Positions 16,694 through 25,875 are shown, counted from the first letter of the stretch. The stretch is 64,000 nt of DNA from Hylemonella sp. (GCA_030695415.1 JAUYQZ010000046.1:186001-250000), one strand, 5' to 3'. The notes: generated from the letters alone by a model not told the origin. Numbers and translations: made by a program.

Positions 16694-17671
16694 TCAGGCG
16701 ACGCGGACCAGCACCCGGCCGCGCACCTGCCCGGCCATGAGTTGCTGGGCCTTGGCGATGGCGTCTTCCAGCGGGACCTCTTCGACCATGCGCTCCAGCA
16801 GGTCTGGGTCCAGGTCGCGCGCCAGGCGATCCCAGGCACGCTGGCGCTTCGCCAAAGGGGCCATGACCGAGTCGATGCCGGCCAGCGTGACGCCGCGCAG
16901 GATGAAGGGCATCACCGTGGTGGGCAGGTCCATGCCCTGGGCCAGGCCGCAAGCGGCCACCACGCCGCCATAGCGCGTCTGCGCCAGCGCGTTGGCCAGG
17001 GTGTGCGAACCCACGGCATCGACCACCCCGGCCCAGCGCTCCTTCTGGAAGGGCTTGCCGGACTTGCTCAGTTCTTCGCGGTCGATGACGGCGCTGGCAC
17101 CCAGCGCTATCAGGTAGTCGGCCTCGGCCGCCTTGCCGGTGGCGGCGACCACGGGGTAACCCAGCTTGCCCAGCAGGGCGATGGCCACGCTGCCCACGCC
17201 GCCGGTGGCGCCGGTCACCAGCACCTCGCCACTGCCCGGCTTGACCCCGTGGTCTTCCAGCGCCAGAACACACAGCATGGCGGTGTAGCCGGCCGTGCCG
17301 ATGGCCATGGCCTGGCGCGGCGTGAAGGCCGCAGGCAGCCGGACCAGCCAGTCACCCTTGAGGCGCGCCTTTTCGGCCAGACAACCCCAGTGGGTCTCAC
17401 CCACCCCCCAGCCGTTGTGCACAAAAGCGTCGCCGGCCTTCCAGGCCGGATGGCTGGATTCGAGCACGGTACCCGCGCCGTCGATGCCGGCCACCATGGG
17501 CCAGTTGCGCACCACCGGCCCCTTGTTGCAGATGGCCAGACCGTCCTTGTAGTTGAGCGTGGAGTACTGCACGGCCACCGTCACGTCAGCGGCGGGCAGG
17601 CGGGCTTCGTCCACTTGCTGCACAGAGGCATTGAATCCGTTGGCATTGTCCAACACGAGAGCTTTGAACAT
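16694..17671 (-). CDS. acuI: Acrylyl-CoA reductase AcuI/YhdH-type MDR oxidoreductase
   Basis: This 325-residue zinc-independent medium-chain reductase shows [23 protein letters not shown], the nucleotide motif [12 protein letters not shown] and the family ending [14 protein letters not shown]. AcuI reduces acryloyl-CoA to propionyl-CoA with NADPH and protects against acrylate. The start [12 protein letters not shown] lies in an AT-rich divergent promoter shared with the NlpC/P60 gene. The frame is open upstream to 18280, but that part is antisense to the NlpC gene and was excluded. It heads a run with the isochorismatase and DUF1566 genes. Confidence 0.85.
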   Translation of the reverse strand: MFKALVLDNANGFNASVQQVDEARLPAADVTVAVQYSTLNYKDGLAICNKGPVVRNWPMVAGIDGAGTVLESSHPAWKAGDAFVHNGWGVGETHWGCLAEKARLKGDWLVRLPAAFTPRQAMAIGTAGYTAMLCVLALEDHGVKPGSGEVLVTGATGGVGSVAIALLGKLGYPVVAATGKAAEADYLIALGASAVIDREELSKSGKPFQKERWAGVVDAVGSHTLANALAQTRYGGVVAACGLAQGMDLPTTVMPFILRGVTLAGIDSVMAPLAKRQRAWDRLARDLDPDLLERMVEEVPLEDAIAKAQQLMAGQVRGRVLVRVA

Positions 17672-17740
17672 GGGCAGATTAGTTGACAGTAAATTATTTA
17701 AAATCAATGACTTATATCGTTTATCACGAAAAAGCTTTAA

Positions 17741-17770
17741 TTGACACCGACGTACTGGAGGTCCTATGCT
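17741..17770 (+). promoter_or_regulatory. Sigma-70-like promoter of the NlpC/P60 gene
   Basis: TTGACA (17741-17746), an 18-base spacer and TATGCT (17765-17770) match a housekeeping promoter. The predicted start of transcription falls about at the ATG at 17777, so the mRNA may be leaderless or nearly so. A ggagg at 17757-17761 instead faces a 13-codon frame starting at 17766. Confidence 0.5.
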
Positions 17771-17776
17771 AACCGC

Positions 17777-18436
17777 ATGCGTCTCCAAAGCCTTGTCTTC
17801 CTGCTGACCGTGTTGATCGGCACGCGCGCCGCCGCCAACGGCCCAGGCGATGACCTGGACCGTTTTCTGAGCGCACGCGGCCTGCTGGACCAGCCAGTGC
17901 GTACGCAAACGGCGCCCGCCGCACAAGCAGCCCCGCTGGCGCCCCTCGCAGCGACAGCCGCGCCCCTTCCCAATACATCTGCCGAAGACGGCACCCAGCG
18001 CATGTCCGGCCTGGTGGTTGCCGCCATGGGCGCCCTGGGCGTGCCCTACCAACGTGGCGGCAACGGCTACGAATCCGGCTTTGACTGCAGCGGCTTCGTA
18101 CGTGCCTTGTACCAGCAGAATTTCGGTCTCCTGCTGCCACGCCGGGCCGCCGAACAGGCCGCGGTGACCCAGCCCATTGCGCGTGAGGAACTCAAGCCCG
18201 GCGACCTGGTGTTCTTCAACACCCTGAACCGTGCGTTCAGCCATGTCGGCATCTATGTCGGCGACCACCGCTTCATCCATTCACCGAGGTCCGGCGCTGT
18301 GGTGCGCATCGAGGACATGCGGGTGAACTACTGGAGCCGCCGTTTCGAGGGTGCCCGCCGCGCGGTGGGCCAGACCACGGCGAGCTTCGGGCCGCCCCCC
18401 ACCGTGTCCTCCAGCTTGAACTACACCAGCCACTGA
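17777..18436 (+). CDS. NlpC/P60 family cell-wall peptidase
   Basis: This 219-residue protein has a signal peptide ([20 protein letters not shown]), an Ala/Pro-rich linker, and a C-terminal NlpC/P60 domain from about residue 76. Catalytic residues are Cys104 in [12 protein letters not shown], His156 in SHVGIYVG and His168 in FIHSP. Such enzymes cut peptide cross-bridges of peptidoglycan, often between D-Glu and diaminopimelate. The start is uncertain: a TTG at 17741 is in frame, but the ATG gives a normal signal peptide. The final residues (SSSLNYTSH) are beyond the domain. Confidence 0.88.
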   Translation: MRLQSLVFLLTVLIGTRAAANGPGDDLDRFLSARGLLDQPVRTQTAPAAQAAPLAPLAATAAPLPNTSAEDGTQRMSGLVVAAMGALGVPYQRGGNGYESGFDCSGFVRALYQQNFGLLLPRRAAEQAAVTQPIAREELKPGDLVFFNTLNRAFSHVGIYVGDHRFIHSPRSGAVVRIEDMRVNYWSRRFEGARRAVGQTTASFGPPPTVSSSLNYTSH

Positions 18437-18478
18437 GTCGCCTGCGTGCCGCTGGCGCAGATTGCGCCAGTGCCCGGC

Positions 18479-21400
18479 TCACCGGCCCGGCGACAGGTCA
18501 ATCTCCACCCCTTGTCCAAGCGCCAATGCGTCGGCGGCTTTGCCCGGCGCGCCCCGGGTGACGGTCACCTGGCGCGGTCCAGAGATGGACGCGACCACGC
18601 CTTGTCCACCACTTGACGTTCTGGTGCTCGTGCTCGTGCTCGTGGTCGCGCTGCCACCCGCGGCCGGTGCGGCGCCGCCCGATGGCGCCCCGGTTCCGGC
18701 GCCGGCAGCCGTTGCCGGCTGGGAATCGATGTCGACGCTGGCCTGAAGCATGACCGGTGCCGGCGGTGGCGGCGACGGTGCGGGTGGCAGCGGTGGGAGA
18801 ACGATGACCGGAACGAAGCGTATGTTGTCAATGACCGCGGCCACTGGCTCGCTCTGCAGCGCCCGGCCGTTGACCTTGAGCACGCCATTGCCGGTGTTAT
18901 CCACCGTGTTGAAGCTTCCCGTCAGGTTGCCATGCGGCGCATCCACCCCGATGCGCGTGGCGCGGCCGGAAAGATCCGCCTGGACCCCGGCGCGCACGTC
19001 GGCCGAGCCCACGTCCAGCGACATGTCCACCCTGTTGCCGGCTGTCACATTGAGACTCGGAACCTGCACCGTGCCCGTCACGTCGTCGGCGGCATTGAGC
19101 GTCAGACCACTGGCGCCGCTTTGCAACAACCCGTTCAAGGCGATGCTGCCGCTGGTGGCCGCGAGCGTGGTGTCGGAGAGCAGGTTGACTGGCGCGTTGA
19201 AGAGTATGCCTTCGGCGCCACTGACCGATACATTACCTCCAATGCCGGAATTGCCCGCCCCGGCGTTGAGGGTCAGCCCCTGGAGGGTCGTGCCACTGAA
19301 ACGCAGCTTGCGCGGGCTGTCCACGGTCACTCGCTCCGCGTAGCTGCCACTCTGCACGTTCACGGTCCCACCAGCGACCACGGCATTTACGCCGCCCTGG
19401 ACGGAATTCATGGGCGTCAGGCGGCTTCCCTGCACGCCGGGCCGGCCGCCGCTTGCGGCGGTCGCCACATTCACCACCGTCCGATTGGACGACCTGAACC
19501 CCTGGTCCTGCACAAACCATCCACTGTTGCCCGCACTCAGATCCAGCAGGTGCTGTTGCCAGGCCAGATCAGGGGCCTCCTGCTTCAGGCTCTCGTTGGC
19601 GTAGCGGTTCAGATTGAGGTTCACCCCCCATTCGTTGCCGTTGGTTCCTTCAGAATTTCCAGCGATGTCGATGCCAGAGCCGCCGGTGTACTGAACCGAG
19701 ATGCCGCTCTTGGTGTTCTCGATCCGGTTGTTGGCCACGACATTGCCGGCCCCGTTGTTGCCATGGATCAGGATACCGGTGCGCAAGTCGTGGACGTTGT
19801 TGTTCCTGATCGTGAAGTTGGCGACACCGCTTCCCACCACTATGCCGCGGCTGATGTTGCCGGGCGTCGTATAGCCCTGCTCGCTGCGGTAGTAGGTGTA
19901 ATAGGGAACGCCATTGAGCGGGCCGGCGATTTCCATACCTTCCACGGTCACGTTGTTGGCGCTGATGGTGATGGCATTGATGTCCGCCAGATCCGGAACC
20001 TGCAGTTTGGCGCCATCCCCCTTCAAGGTCAGACCTGCCTTGTTCAGGGTGATCTGCTCTCCATAGGTACCCGCGCCAACGTTGATGGTGGCGCCCGTGG
20101 AAGACTGGTTGATCGCGGTGGCAATCGACATGGCCTGCGCCTGCGTACTACTGCCTACGATCTGATTGCCCACGCCCACCTCGAACACCTGCGTCCGGCC
20201 CGAACCATTCCAGCCCTGGATATAGCTGGCACCGTGGCCCGGCAGGCTGACCGCGAAGTCATAGCCCTTCTGCTTCGTGGCCTGCAGCCAGGTGTACTGA
20301 TGGCTGGTCACGCTGCTTGCGTTGCCCACGGCGTAGCCAAAGCCCGCGATGTTCAGGCTTCCGAAATCGAAGGACGCTGATAGGTCTTGCAGGTAGACCG
20401 GGTTGAGTTCGCCGAAACGATTGTTCCCCTCGATGGTGATGTTGTTGACCTGCTGGCTGTAGCTCCTGTTGGCCTGGTACAGCGCCAACCCACCCCACTT
20501 GTTGTTCAGGGTGGTGGAGTTGCGTACCGTGACGTTGGCGCTGTCGGTCAGTTGCAGGCCTGCACCCTCGGTCGTGGCCGTGTCGTTGCCCACGGGCGCC
20601 CCATTGAGGGTGACCTGGTCGATCAAGGCCCCGTTGACGCCGTTGAGATCGAGTTCTGCCTTGCCCGCGCCCCGGCTGGTTACGCGCGTGATGGAGAAGT
20701 TGCGCAGGGGAAAGGCTGCCGTATTGCCCGGCGACACCTTGATGCCATAGGAACTCTGTTGGGTCGTACTGAATGCCGTCGGGCCATAGACGGTGAAATC
20801 GCGCAGCGTGACGTCATTGGCACTGACGTTCACGCCATAGCCGCTGACCGACCGCAGGTCGATGACCGTGGCCGCCTCGCCCGCCCCCTCCAGCGTCAGG
20901 CTCTTGTTCACGTTGAGCGTGACTGCTTGCGCATGGGTTCCGGCGGCGAGCTGCACCAAACCGCCGGTCCTGGCCACATCCACTGCATCCTGGAGTGACG
21001 CCGTGTCGTGCACCTGCACGGTATTGGACCTGCCCGAAATGCTGGGTGCATTGAGATCAGACTTGAGCACCACCGTGTTGCCATCGACCACGATGGCGCT
21101 GCTGGCCCGCTGCACGCCCTGCAGATTGATGACGCCAGACACCAGGTTGGCGGCGTCACCCGTGGTCAGCAGGATGTGCGCGCCCTCCAGACTGGCACCG
21201 GCCATATTGCCTACGGTCGCATTCGTCCCCTGCGCGCCGCTGTCGACTGCGAATTCGAACAGATTGCCGTTGAAGGACACAGTGCCGCGGTCGGCGCCCG
21301 AGAGCCGGATGCGCCCGCTCGTGGCGAGGATGGTGCCCTGATTGACCACCGAAGGCGCGACCAGCGCCACGAGCCCGGCATTGGCCACCGTGATGCGGCC

Positions 21401-21952
21401 TTGATTGGTGATGCTGCCCGTGGTTGCGCCCGTGATGCCAAACGCGCCGGAGGTACCGCCGGCCTCGAAGGCGGCCTGGTTGACCGTGCCGGTGCTGACG
21501 ATGAGTGAACCCACATTGATGTTCGAGCCCTGGTGGAACATGACCCCGTTGGGGTTCATCAGCAACACCGTGCCATTGGCCGACAAGGTGCCGGCGATCT
21601 CCGACATATTGGCGCCGGCCGAGACCCGGTTCAAAACCGCTGCACTGGCATTGGGCTGAATGAACTGGACCTCCTTGCCCGAGGCAATGTTGAAGGACGC
21701 CCAGTCGATCACGGCACGCTGGGTGGTCTGCGTCAACGTGAGCTTGTCAGCGGTCAACGCGCTGCCCACCGTGCCGGAGGCCACCGCGCCGCCCATGGGC
21801 AAGCCCGCCTGGCCGGGATTGATGGGGTCGGCCAGCACCAGCGGACAGAAGCACAGGGCAAGGGCCAGCGGCAAGGCCTTGAGCGCAAACGCAGCCGCCT
21901 CGGCCCGTGGCCGACGACGGCGATGAGAGAGCGTAGACCGTGAGTGTTTCAT
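18479..21952 (-). CDS. Two-partner secretion exoprotein (TpsA) with beta-helix modules
   Basis: This protein is 1157 residues from MKHSRSTLSHRRRRPRAEAA, an extended basic signal ending near LADP. A filamentous-haemagglutinin-type TPS domain follows (about 40-300) with VLLMNPNGVMFHQGSNINVG. Residues about 315-1000 form a right-handed beta-helix with three similar start modules: SLQDAVDVARTGGLVQLAAG, AINQSSTGATINVGAGTYGE and VNAVVAGGTVNVQSGSYAE, each leading to a short LTLxG strand. The tail is Pro-rich (LPPLPPAPSPPPPAPV), then a Thr/Ser repeat, then SISGPRQVTVTRG. No C-terminal toxin is seen, so an adhesin or matrix protein is likely. It follows its transporter tpsB by 36 bases. Confidence 0.85.
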   Translation of the reverse strand: MKHSRSTLSHRRRRPRAEAAAFALKALPLALALCFCPLVLADPINPGQAGLPMGGAVASGTVGSALTADKLTLTQTTQRAVIDWASFNIASGKEVQFIQPNASAAVLNRVSAGANMSEIAGTLSANGTVLLMNPNGVMFHQGSNINVGSLIVSTGTVNQAAFEAGGTSGAFGITGATTGSITNQGRITVANAGLVALVAPSVVNQGTILATSGRIRLSGADRGTVSFNGNLFEFAVDSGAQGTNATVGNMAGASLEGAHILLTTGDAANLVSGVINLQGVQRASSAIVVDGNTVVLKSDLNAPSISGRSNTVQVHDTASLQDAVDVARTGGLVQLAAGTHAQAVTLNVNKSLTLEGAGEAATVIDLRSVSGYGVNVSANDVTLRDFTVYGPTAFSTTQQSSYGIKVSPGNTAAFPLRNFSITRVTSRGAGKAELDLNGVNGALIDQVTLNGAPVGNDTATTEGAGLQLTDSANVTVRNSTTLNNKWGGLALYQANRSYSQQVNNITIEGNNRFGELNPVYLQDLSASFDFGSLNIAGFGYAVGNASSVTSHQYTWLQATKQKGYDFAVSLPGHGASYIQGWNGSGRTQVFEVGVGNQIVGSSTQAQAMSIATAINQSSTGATINVGAGTYGEQITLNKAGLTLKGDGAKLQVPDLADINAITISANNVTVEGMEIAGPLNGVPYYTYYRSEQGYTTPGNISRGIVVGSGVANFTIRNNNVHDLRTGILIHGNNGAGNVVANNRIENTKSGISVQYTGGSGIDIAGNSEGTNGNEWGVNLNLNRYANESLKQEAPDLAWQQHLLDLSAGNSGWFVQDQGFRSSNRTVVNVATAASGGRPGVQGSRLTPMNSVQGGVNAVVAGGTVNVQSGSYAERVTVDSPRKLRFSGTTLQGLTLNAGAGNSGIGGNVSVSGAEGILFNAPVNLLSDTTLAATSGSIALNGLLQSGASGLTLNAADDVTGTVQVPSLNVTAGNRVDMSLDVGSADVRAGVQADLSGRATRIGVDAPHGNLTGSFNTVDNTGNGVLKVNGRALQSEPVAAVIDNIRFVPVIVLPPLPPAPSPPPPAPVMLQASVDIDSQPATAAGAGTGAPSGGAAPAAGGSATTSTSTSTRTSSGGQGVVASISGPRQVTVTRGAPGKAADALALGQGVEIDLSPGR
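18622..18650. repeat. Hexanucleotide microsatellite (ctcgtg) in tpsA
   Basis: Four tandem, nearly perfect copies of ctcgtg encode the alternating Thr-Ser stretch TSTSTSTRTS near the C-terminus of the TpsA protein. The unit is six bases, so slippage would lengthen or shorten the linker without a frameshift. Confidence 0.7.
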
Positions 21953-21988
21953 CGTGCTTCCCTTGTCCAGTTTCAATGCCCGCCCCAA

Positions 21989-23737
21989 CTAGAAGCGCAC
22001 CAGCAGCGACCCCAGCAGGCGCACCGCCTTGCCGTTGTCCACCGCGCTGGCCAGCGACTTGGTCAGGGGCCAGACCGCCTCCACCTGGGCCGTGACATTG
22101 CCCACCAGGAACAGGCGGGCACCGACACCGGCCGATGCCAGGCTTTGCGTGGCGGGCGTGCCGGCTGAAGGCGTGCCCACACGCGTCACCTCGCCCACTT
22201 CATACAGCCCCAACAAGTGATAGCCCTGTACTCCGGGCAGCGCCGGGACGCCAACATAACGGGGCTCCAGACGGATGGCCAGGGCGCGGTCCCCCACCAG
22301 CTCGGCCGCTTCGTAGGCCCGCCCGAAGCGGCGCCCCCCCAGGGCAAACTGCTCGGACGAGAGCAGGGGCGTGTCGCCCGACCATTGGCCCGCCATGCCC
22401 ATGGTCACACCCCAGCGCCCACCCAGCGGCTGGAAACGCGTGTAGTCGAAGACCACCTTGCTGAACATGCCATCGGCGCCGGCCCGGCTCTTCAACGCAT
22501 CACCCTTGCTGGTGCCACCTACCCCCTGGCTGACGTCCACTTCCAGGATGTTCTGCCCCTCCCAGGCGTCGAGCGCCAACCAGCTCAGGCCAGCGCGAAC
22601 GGCGCGGATTCGGTCCTCCGTCGTGCGCACCCCCTGGGTGTTGGTGTCGGTGTCGACCGTGTCGTACACCAGGCGGGCCAGCACGCTGCGGTTGCGCGTA
22701 CGCAACACGGGGTATCCCAGCAACAGCGACACCCCGTCCGAACGCCCACGGATGTCGTACTGGCTCAGGCTGTCGCCCGGTTGCGTGCGCGCCTGGAACA
22801 GCGTCAGCCCCACCTTCCAGCCCTCGTCGTTCAGCACCTGGCTGTAGGCCAGCTGGTGATAGGCCAGCTCGGTATCGCCGGTGCCCACACCGATGTAGCG
22901 CAACTGGTCGTTGGCGCCGAGCAACTGGTTGGCTGAAATGCCGACCATGGCCTGGTTGGGCCCCAGGTAGCGGGTGCCGTAGTTGTCGTAGGACGCAAAG
23001 CCCTCGACATCCTTGATGCTGGCAATCAGCGTCAGGTCGGCAGCGCCCACCACCTCCGACGGGGTCAAGACGCTGCGCAACTGCAGGCCGGGAAATTCGT
23101 TGGCGATCAGCAGATAGCGCTCCAGCACGTCGGCGCGCAGCGGCCGTGTCGCCATGATCTTTTCGCCAAGGGCAGCCAGCTCCTTCGCGACGCGTTGATC
23201 CCCTTCAATGAATACTGCTGCGATGTACCCTTCCACCACGCGCAGGGTCAGCTCGCCGTCTGCGCCCAAGGTCTGCGGCGGCACGACGACCACTGACAGG
23301 AAATAGCCGGCATTCCGGTAACGCACCGTCAGCGCCTGCGCCAGCGTGAAGATGTCGCCAAGCGCGATCTCGCGTCCGACGTAGGGGGCCGTGACCTGGC
23401 TGAACTCCTCAGCAGTGAACACCGTGGCGTTCTCGATCGCGATGGTCTTGAGCGTCAGCCGGGTGGCCCGGACCGACTCGGGCACCGCTTCACGCTCGCC
23501 GGCTTTCAGTTCAGGCAGCACAATCTCTGCCGCCGGTGCCGCGGGGATATCGAAACGCTCGCGCAGTCGAGCGGGATCGGTAGCCGGAGACGTCGTCACC
23601 TGCGCCTGCGCACATACGCAGAGGACCAGCCCCGCCCACCCCCACCTCGTGGCCAGCATGCGTGCAAACGTGCGTGCATGCTCAGGCCGGCTTCCCATCC
23701 CGCCGAAATACCATGCTCTGTTCCCGGTTCGCCCCAC
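21989..23737 (-). CDS. Two-partner secretion outer-membrane transporter (TpsB, ShlB/FhaC/HecB family)
   Basis: This 582-residue protein would export the TpsA protein across the outer membrane. After a signal region ending near CAQAQ, there is a POTRA-like part (TLKTIAIENATVFTAEEFSQ and LTLRVVEGYIAAVFIEGD), a second repeat, and a 16-strand barrel region ending SLLVRF with the terminal Phe needed for insertion. The usual L6 tip motif VRGY appears as GGRRFGRAY. The GTG at 23737 has an excellent ribosome site (aaggag); ATGs at 23698 and 23659 would give a shorter signal. It forms an operon with tpsA. Confidence 0.88.
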   Translation of the reverse strand: MGRTGNRAWYFGGMGSRPEHARTFARMLATRWGWAGLVLCVCAQAQVTTSPATDPARLRERFDIPAAPAAEIVLPELKAGEREAVPESVRATRLTLKTIAIENATVFTAEEFSQVTAPYVGREIALGDIFTLAQALTVRYRNAGYFLSVVVVPPQTLGADGELTLRVVEGYIAAVFIEGDQRVAKELAALGEKIMATRPLRADVLERYLLIANEFPGLQLRSVLTPSEVVGAADLTLIASIKDVEGFASYDNYGTRYLGPNQAMVGISANQLLGANDQLRYIGVGTGDTELAYHQLAYSQVLNDEGWKVGLTLFQARTQPGDSLSQYDIRGRSDGVSLLLGYPVLRTRNRSVLARLVYDTVDTDTNTQGVRTTEDRIRAVRAGLSWLALDAWEGQNILEVDVSQGVGGTSKGDALKSRAGADGMFSKVVFDYTRFQPLGGRWGVTMGMAGQWSGDTPLLSSEQFALGGRRFGRAYEAAELVGDRALAIRLEPRYVGVPALPGVQGYHLLGLYEVGEVTRVGTPSAGTPATQSLASAGVGARLFLVGNVTAQVEAVWPLTKSLASAVDNGKAVRLLGSLLVRF

Positions 23738-23835
23738 AGCCGCTCCTTGTGCGTCGGTCTTGCCGAGTTTGCGGGCTTCATATGACTATTGATGAGTCAC
23801 TCAGGATAGTTAAAGCCCACTCCCTTCGATCCCAA

Positions 23836-23874
23836 CATGTAACGCATGGTAACAAACTAATTCCATATGTAAAC
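23836..23874. promoter_or_regulatory. Three imperfect CAT-GTAAC repeats in the tps/DUF302 divergent region
   Basis: Between divergent tpsB and the DUF302 gene lies an AT-richer stretch with catgtaac (23836-23843), catggtaac (23845-23853) and catatgtaaac (23864-23874), starts spaced 9 and 19 bases apart. They could be binding sites for a regulator of the secretion pair. I see no clear -35/-10 pair. The rest of 23738-24024 shows no gene. Confidence 0.35.
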
Positions 23875-24024
23875 CCCCGGACGTCAGCAGGCAGAGAAAA
23901 AGCGGGTCCACCCCATGGCCGAAGTGCAAGAAAAAAGGGGCAACACCACCGGCGTTTCGCGCCGGGCAGATGGGAGAGTCCGGCACAATGCCCCGTCCCT
24001 GTCACCCACCCGAGAGGAGTCCCC

Positions 24025-24408
24025 ATGTTCTACACCGTCGACACCACAAAACCCTTCGAGCAGGCCTGCACCGATCTGGACGCCGCCGTCAAACGCCACA
24101 GCTTTGGCGTGCTGCACGTCCACGACCTTGGCAACACCCTGCGCAGCAAGGGTCTGAGCTTCACCGAAAACTGCCGCGTCTTCGAGGTCTGCAACCCGGC
24201 CCAGGCTGCCAAGGTGCTGGCCAGCGACATGCAGATGAACATGGCCCTGCCCTGCCGCATTTCTGTCTACACTGAAAATGGAAAGACGCGGATCGGCATG
24301 ATCAAGCCCACCGACATGCTGGCCATGCTCTCCCAGGATCCGGCCCTGAGCCAGGTGGCCAAGGAAGTCGACGAGAAGACCACGCTGATGATCAACGAGG
24401 CGAAATGA
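24025..24408 (+). CDS. DUF302 domain protein
   Basis: This 127-residue protein is a single DUF302 domain: FEQACTDLDAAVKRHSFGVLHVHDLGNTLRSKG, then CRVFEVCNPAQAAKVLASD, then LPCRISVYTENGKTRIGMI. Members are small, often metal- or stress-associated proteins of unknown function; three cysteines here (in ENCRVFEVCNP and LPCRIS) are notable. No signal peptide is present. The ribosome site gagagg is strong. Its stop overlaps the start of the next gene (ATGATG), so the two are coupled. Confidence 0.85.
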   Translation: MFYTVDTTKPFEQACTDLDAAVKRHSFGVLHVHDLGNTLRSKGLSFTENCRVFEVCNPAQAAKVLASDMQMNMALPCRISVYTENGKTRIGMIKPTDMLAMLSQDPALSQVAKEVDEKTTLMINEAK

Positions 24409-25439
24409 TGCAAACGGCACTGCACCGATTCCTGCGCCGGACAGCCATCCTGCTGCTGTCCAGTAGCTGCCTCTGGGCCCGGGCCCAGGAAGCCCAGCCC
24501 ACCTATGCCAGCGCCGAACCGCTGGGCACGGCCATGGAGAACTGGGCCTACCCCTATCCGGTGCAGATGTTGCAGTTCGAGGTAGAGGGCCGGCCGGTAC
24601 GCATGGCCTACATGGATGTGAAGCCGCAGAACCCCAATGGCCAGACCATCGTGTTGCTGCACGGCAAGAACTTCGGCTCGGACTACTGGGCCAACACCCT
24701 GAGCGCCATGTCCACCTACGGCTTTCGCGTGATTGCCCCGGACCAGATCGGCTTTGGCAAATCGTCCAAGCCCGAGATGCGCTACACCTTCGGCATGCTG
24801 GCCGAGAACACCGCGCGGCTGCTCGACCACCTGAAGGTCGGCCGGACCACGGTCATCGCCAACAGCATGGGGGGCATGCTGGGTGTGCATTTCGCGCGTC
24901 GTTACCCGGAACGCGTGATCGCCCTGGTGCTGGAAAACCCGCTGGGCCTCGAGGACTATGTGGCCAGCATTCCGCCCCAGCAGACGCCCAACCTCGTGAA
25001 GCTGGAGATGGCGCAGACGCCGGCGAGTTATCGCAACTTCGTCAAGGGCTACTTCCCGGTCTGGAAGCCCGAGTTCGAGCGCTTCGTGGAGCAATTCGCG
25101 CGCGTGCAACTCAGCGGCGACTACCCGCACTTCGCCCTGGTCTCGGCACTGACCTACCAGATGATCTACGACGGGCCCATCTACAACGAGCTGCCCCAAC
25201 TCAAGGTGCCGACCCTGCTGGTCATCGGCCAGAACGACCGCACGGTGTTCGGCCGCCGCTTCGCGCCGCCCGAGGTGGTCAAGCCCATGGGCAACTTCCC
25301 CGCCCTGGGCCGCGCCGCACAGCAGCGCATCCCGGGTGCGGTACTCAAGGAATTCAACGGCGTGGGCCACGTGCCGCACCTGGAGCAGCCCGAGCGCTTC
25401 CACGCGGTGGTCATGGACTTCATCTACGGCAAAAAATAA
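24405..25439 (+). CDS. Exported alpha/beta hydrolase
   Basis: This 344-residue protein has a signal peptide (MMQTALHRFLRRTAILLLSSS to ARAQ) and an alpha/beta hydrolase fold: oxyanion region IVLLHGKNFGSDYW, nucleophile Ser154 in VIANSMGGMLG, an Asp in VIGQNDRTVFG and a His in GVGHVPHLEQPE. The nucleophile elbow is A-N-S-M-G rather than G-x-S-x-G. Such proteins include esterases and haloalkane dehalogenase relatives; the substrate is unknown. It would act in the periplasm. It is translationally coupled to the DUF302 gene. Confidence 0.85.
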   Translation: MMQTALHRFLRRTAILLLSSSCLWARAQEAQPTYASAEPLGTAMENWAYPYPVQMLQFEVEGRPVRMAYMDVKPQNPNGQTIVLLHGKNFGSDYWANTLSAMSTYGFRVIAPDQIGFGKSSKPEMRYTFGMLAENTARLLDHLKVGRTTVIANSMGGMLGVHFARRYPERVIALVLENPLGLEDYVASIPPQQTPNLVKLEMAQTPASYRNFVKGYFPVWKPEFERFVEQFARVQLSGDYPHFALVSALTYQMIYDGPIYNELPQLKVPTLLVIGQNDRTVFGRRFAPPEVVKPMGNFPALGRAAQQRIPGAVLKEFNGVGHVPHLEQPERFHAVVMDFIYGKK

Positions 25440-25466
25440 ACCCTGAGGGCCTTGGCCCTCAGGGTT
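25439..25466. terminator. Bidirectional terminator between convergent genes
   Basis: A 13-bp perfect stem (aaccctgagggcc with ggccctcagggtt) has a 2-base apex. On the minus strand it is followed by a T-rich run (aaaaaata on the plus strand), so it best ends the small exported-protein gene. It overlaps the hydrolase stop and may serve both. Confidence 0.8.
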
Positions 25467-25491
25467 GTGGTGTGCGCTCCGCGACGGTGCC

Positions 25492-25767
25492 TTACTTGTC
25501 AGCGGGCTTCTGGGCACCGCCCTTGTTGCCCACCTTGTCCTGTATCCAGCCGTCGGCAGGCTTGAGAACCTTGTCGTTCACGGTGCCGAAGGCCTTGGTC
25601 ACGCCCTTGTTGGCGGCCGAGGCGCCTTTCTGGATGCCTTGCTCGATCGCCTCACCGGTCTTTTTGCTCGTGCGCGCCGCCTTGTCGACGAAGCGCTCTT
25701 CCTCGGCGTGCACCGCCGGCACGGCCAGGGTGGACAACACCACGAACACCATCGGAAATTTCTTCAT
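25492..25767 (-). CDS. Small exported Lys-rich protein, unknown function
   Basis: This 91-residue protein has a signal peptide (MKKFPMVFVVLSTLAVPAVHA) and a mature part of about 70 residues, rich in Lys, Ala and Gly and predicted helical (KTGEAIEQGIQKGASAANKG). It ends KPADK. I do not recognise a characterised family. An ATG at 25767 with a gagg ribosome site was chosen over a longer frame to 25818. It stands alone between the terminator and the lpdA fragment. Confidence 0.65.
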   Translation of the reverse strand: MKKFPMVFVVLSTLAVPAVHAEEERFVDKAARTSKKTGEAIEQGIQKGASAANKGVTKAFGTVNDKVLKPADGWIQDKVGNKGGAQKPADK

Positions 25768-25875
25768 TTGAGACCTCGGTTGACGGACAGGGCAGATCCA
25801 ACGCCGTGAATCTACCATCCCTGAACGTCCAAGCCGGATTGCCGGTGGACGAACAATAGCGGCGTACCGCTGCTT

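Noticed and set aside
17672-18280. Upstream extension of the acuI frame
   Set aside because: It runs antisense through the NlpC/P60 gene; the family start is at 17671.
18479-21952. TpsA as a contact-dependent inhibition (CdiA) protein
   Set aside because: It is far too short, lacks a VENN-type C-terminal toxin module, and no immunity gene follows.
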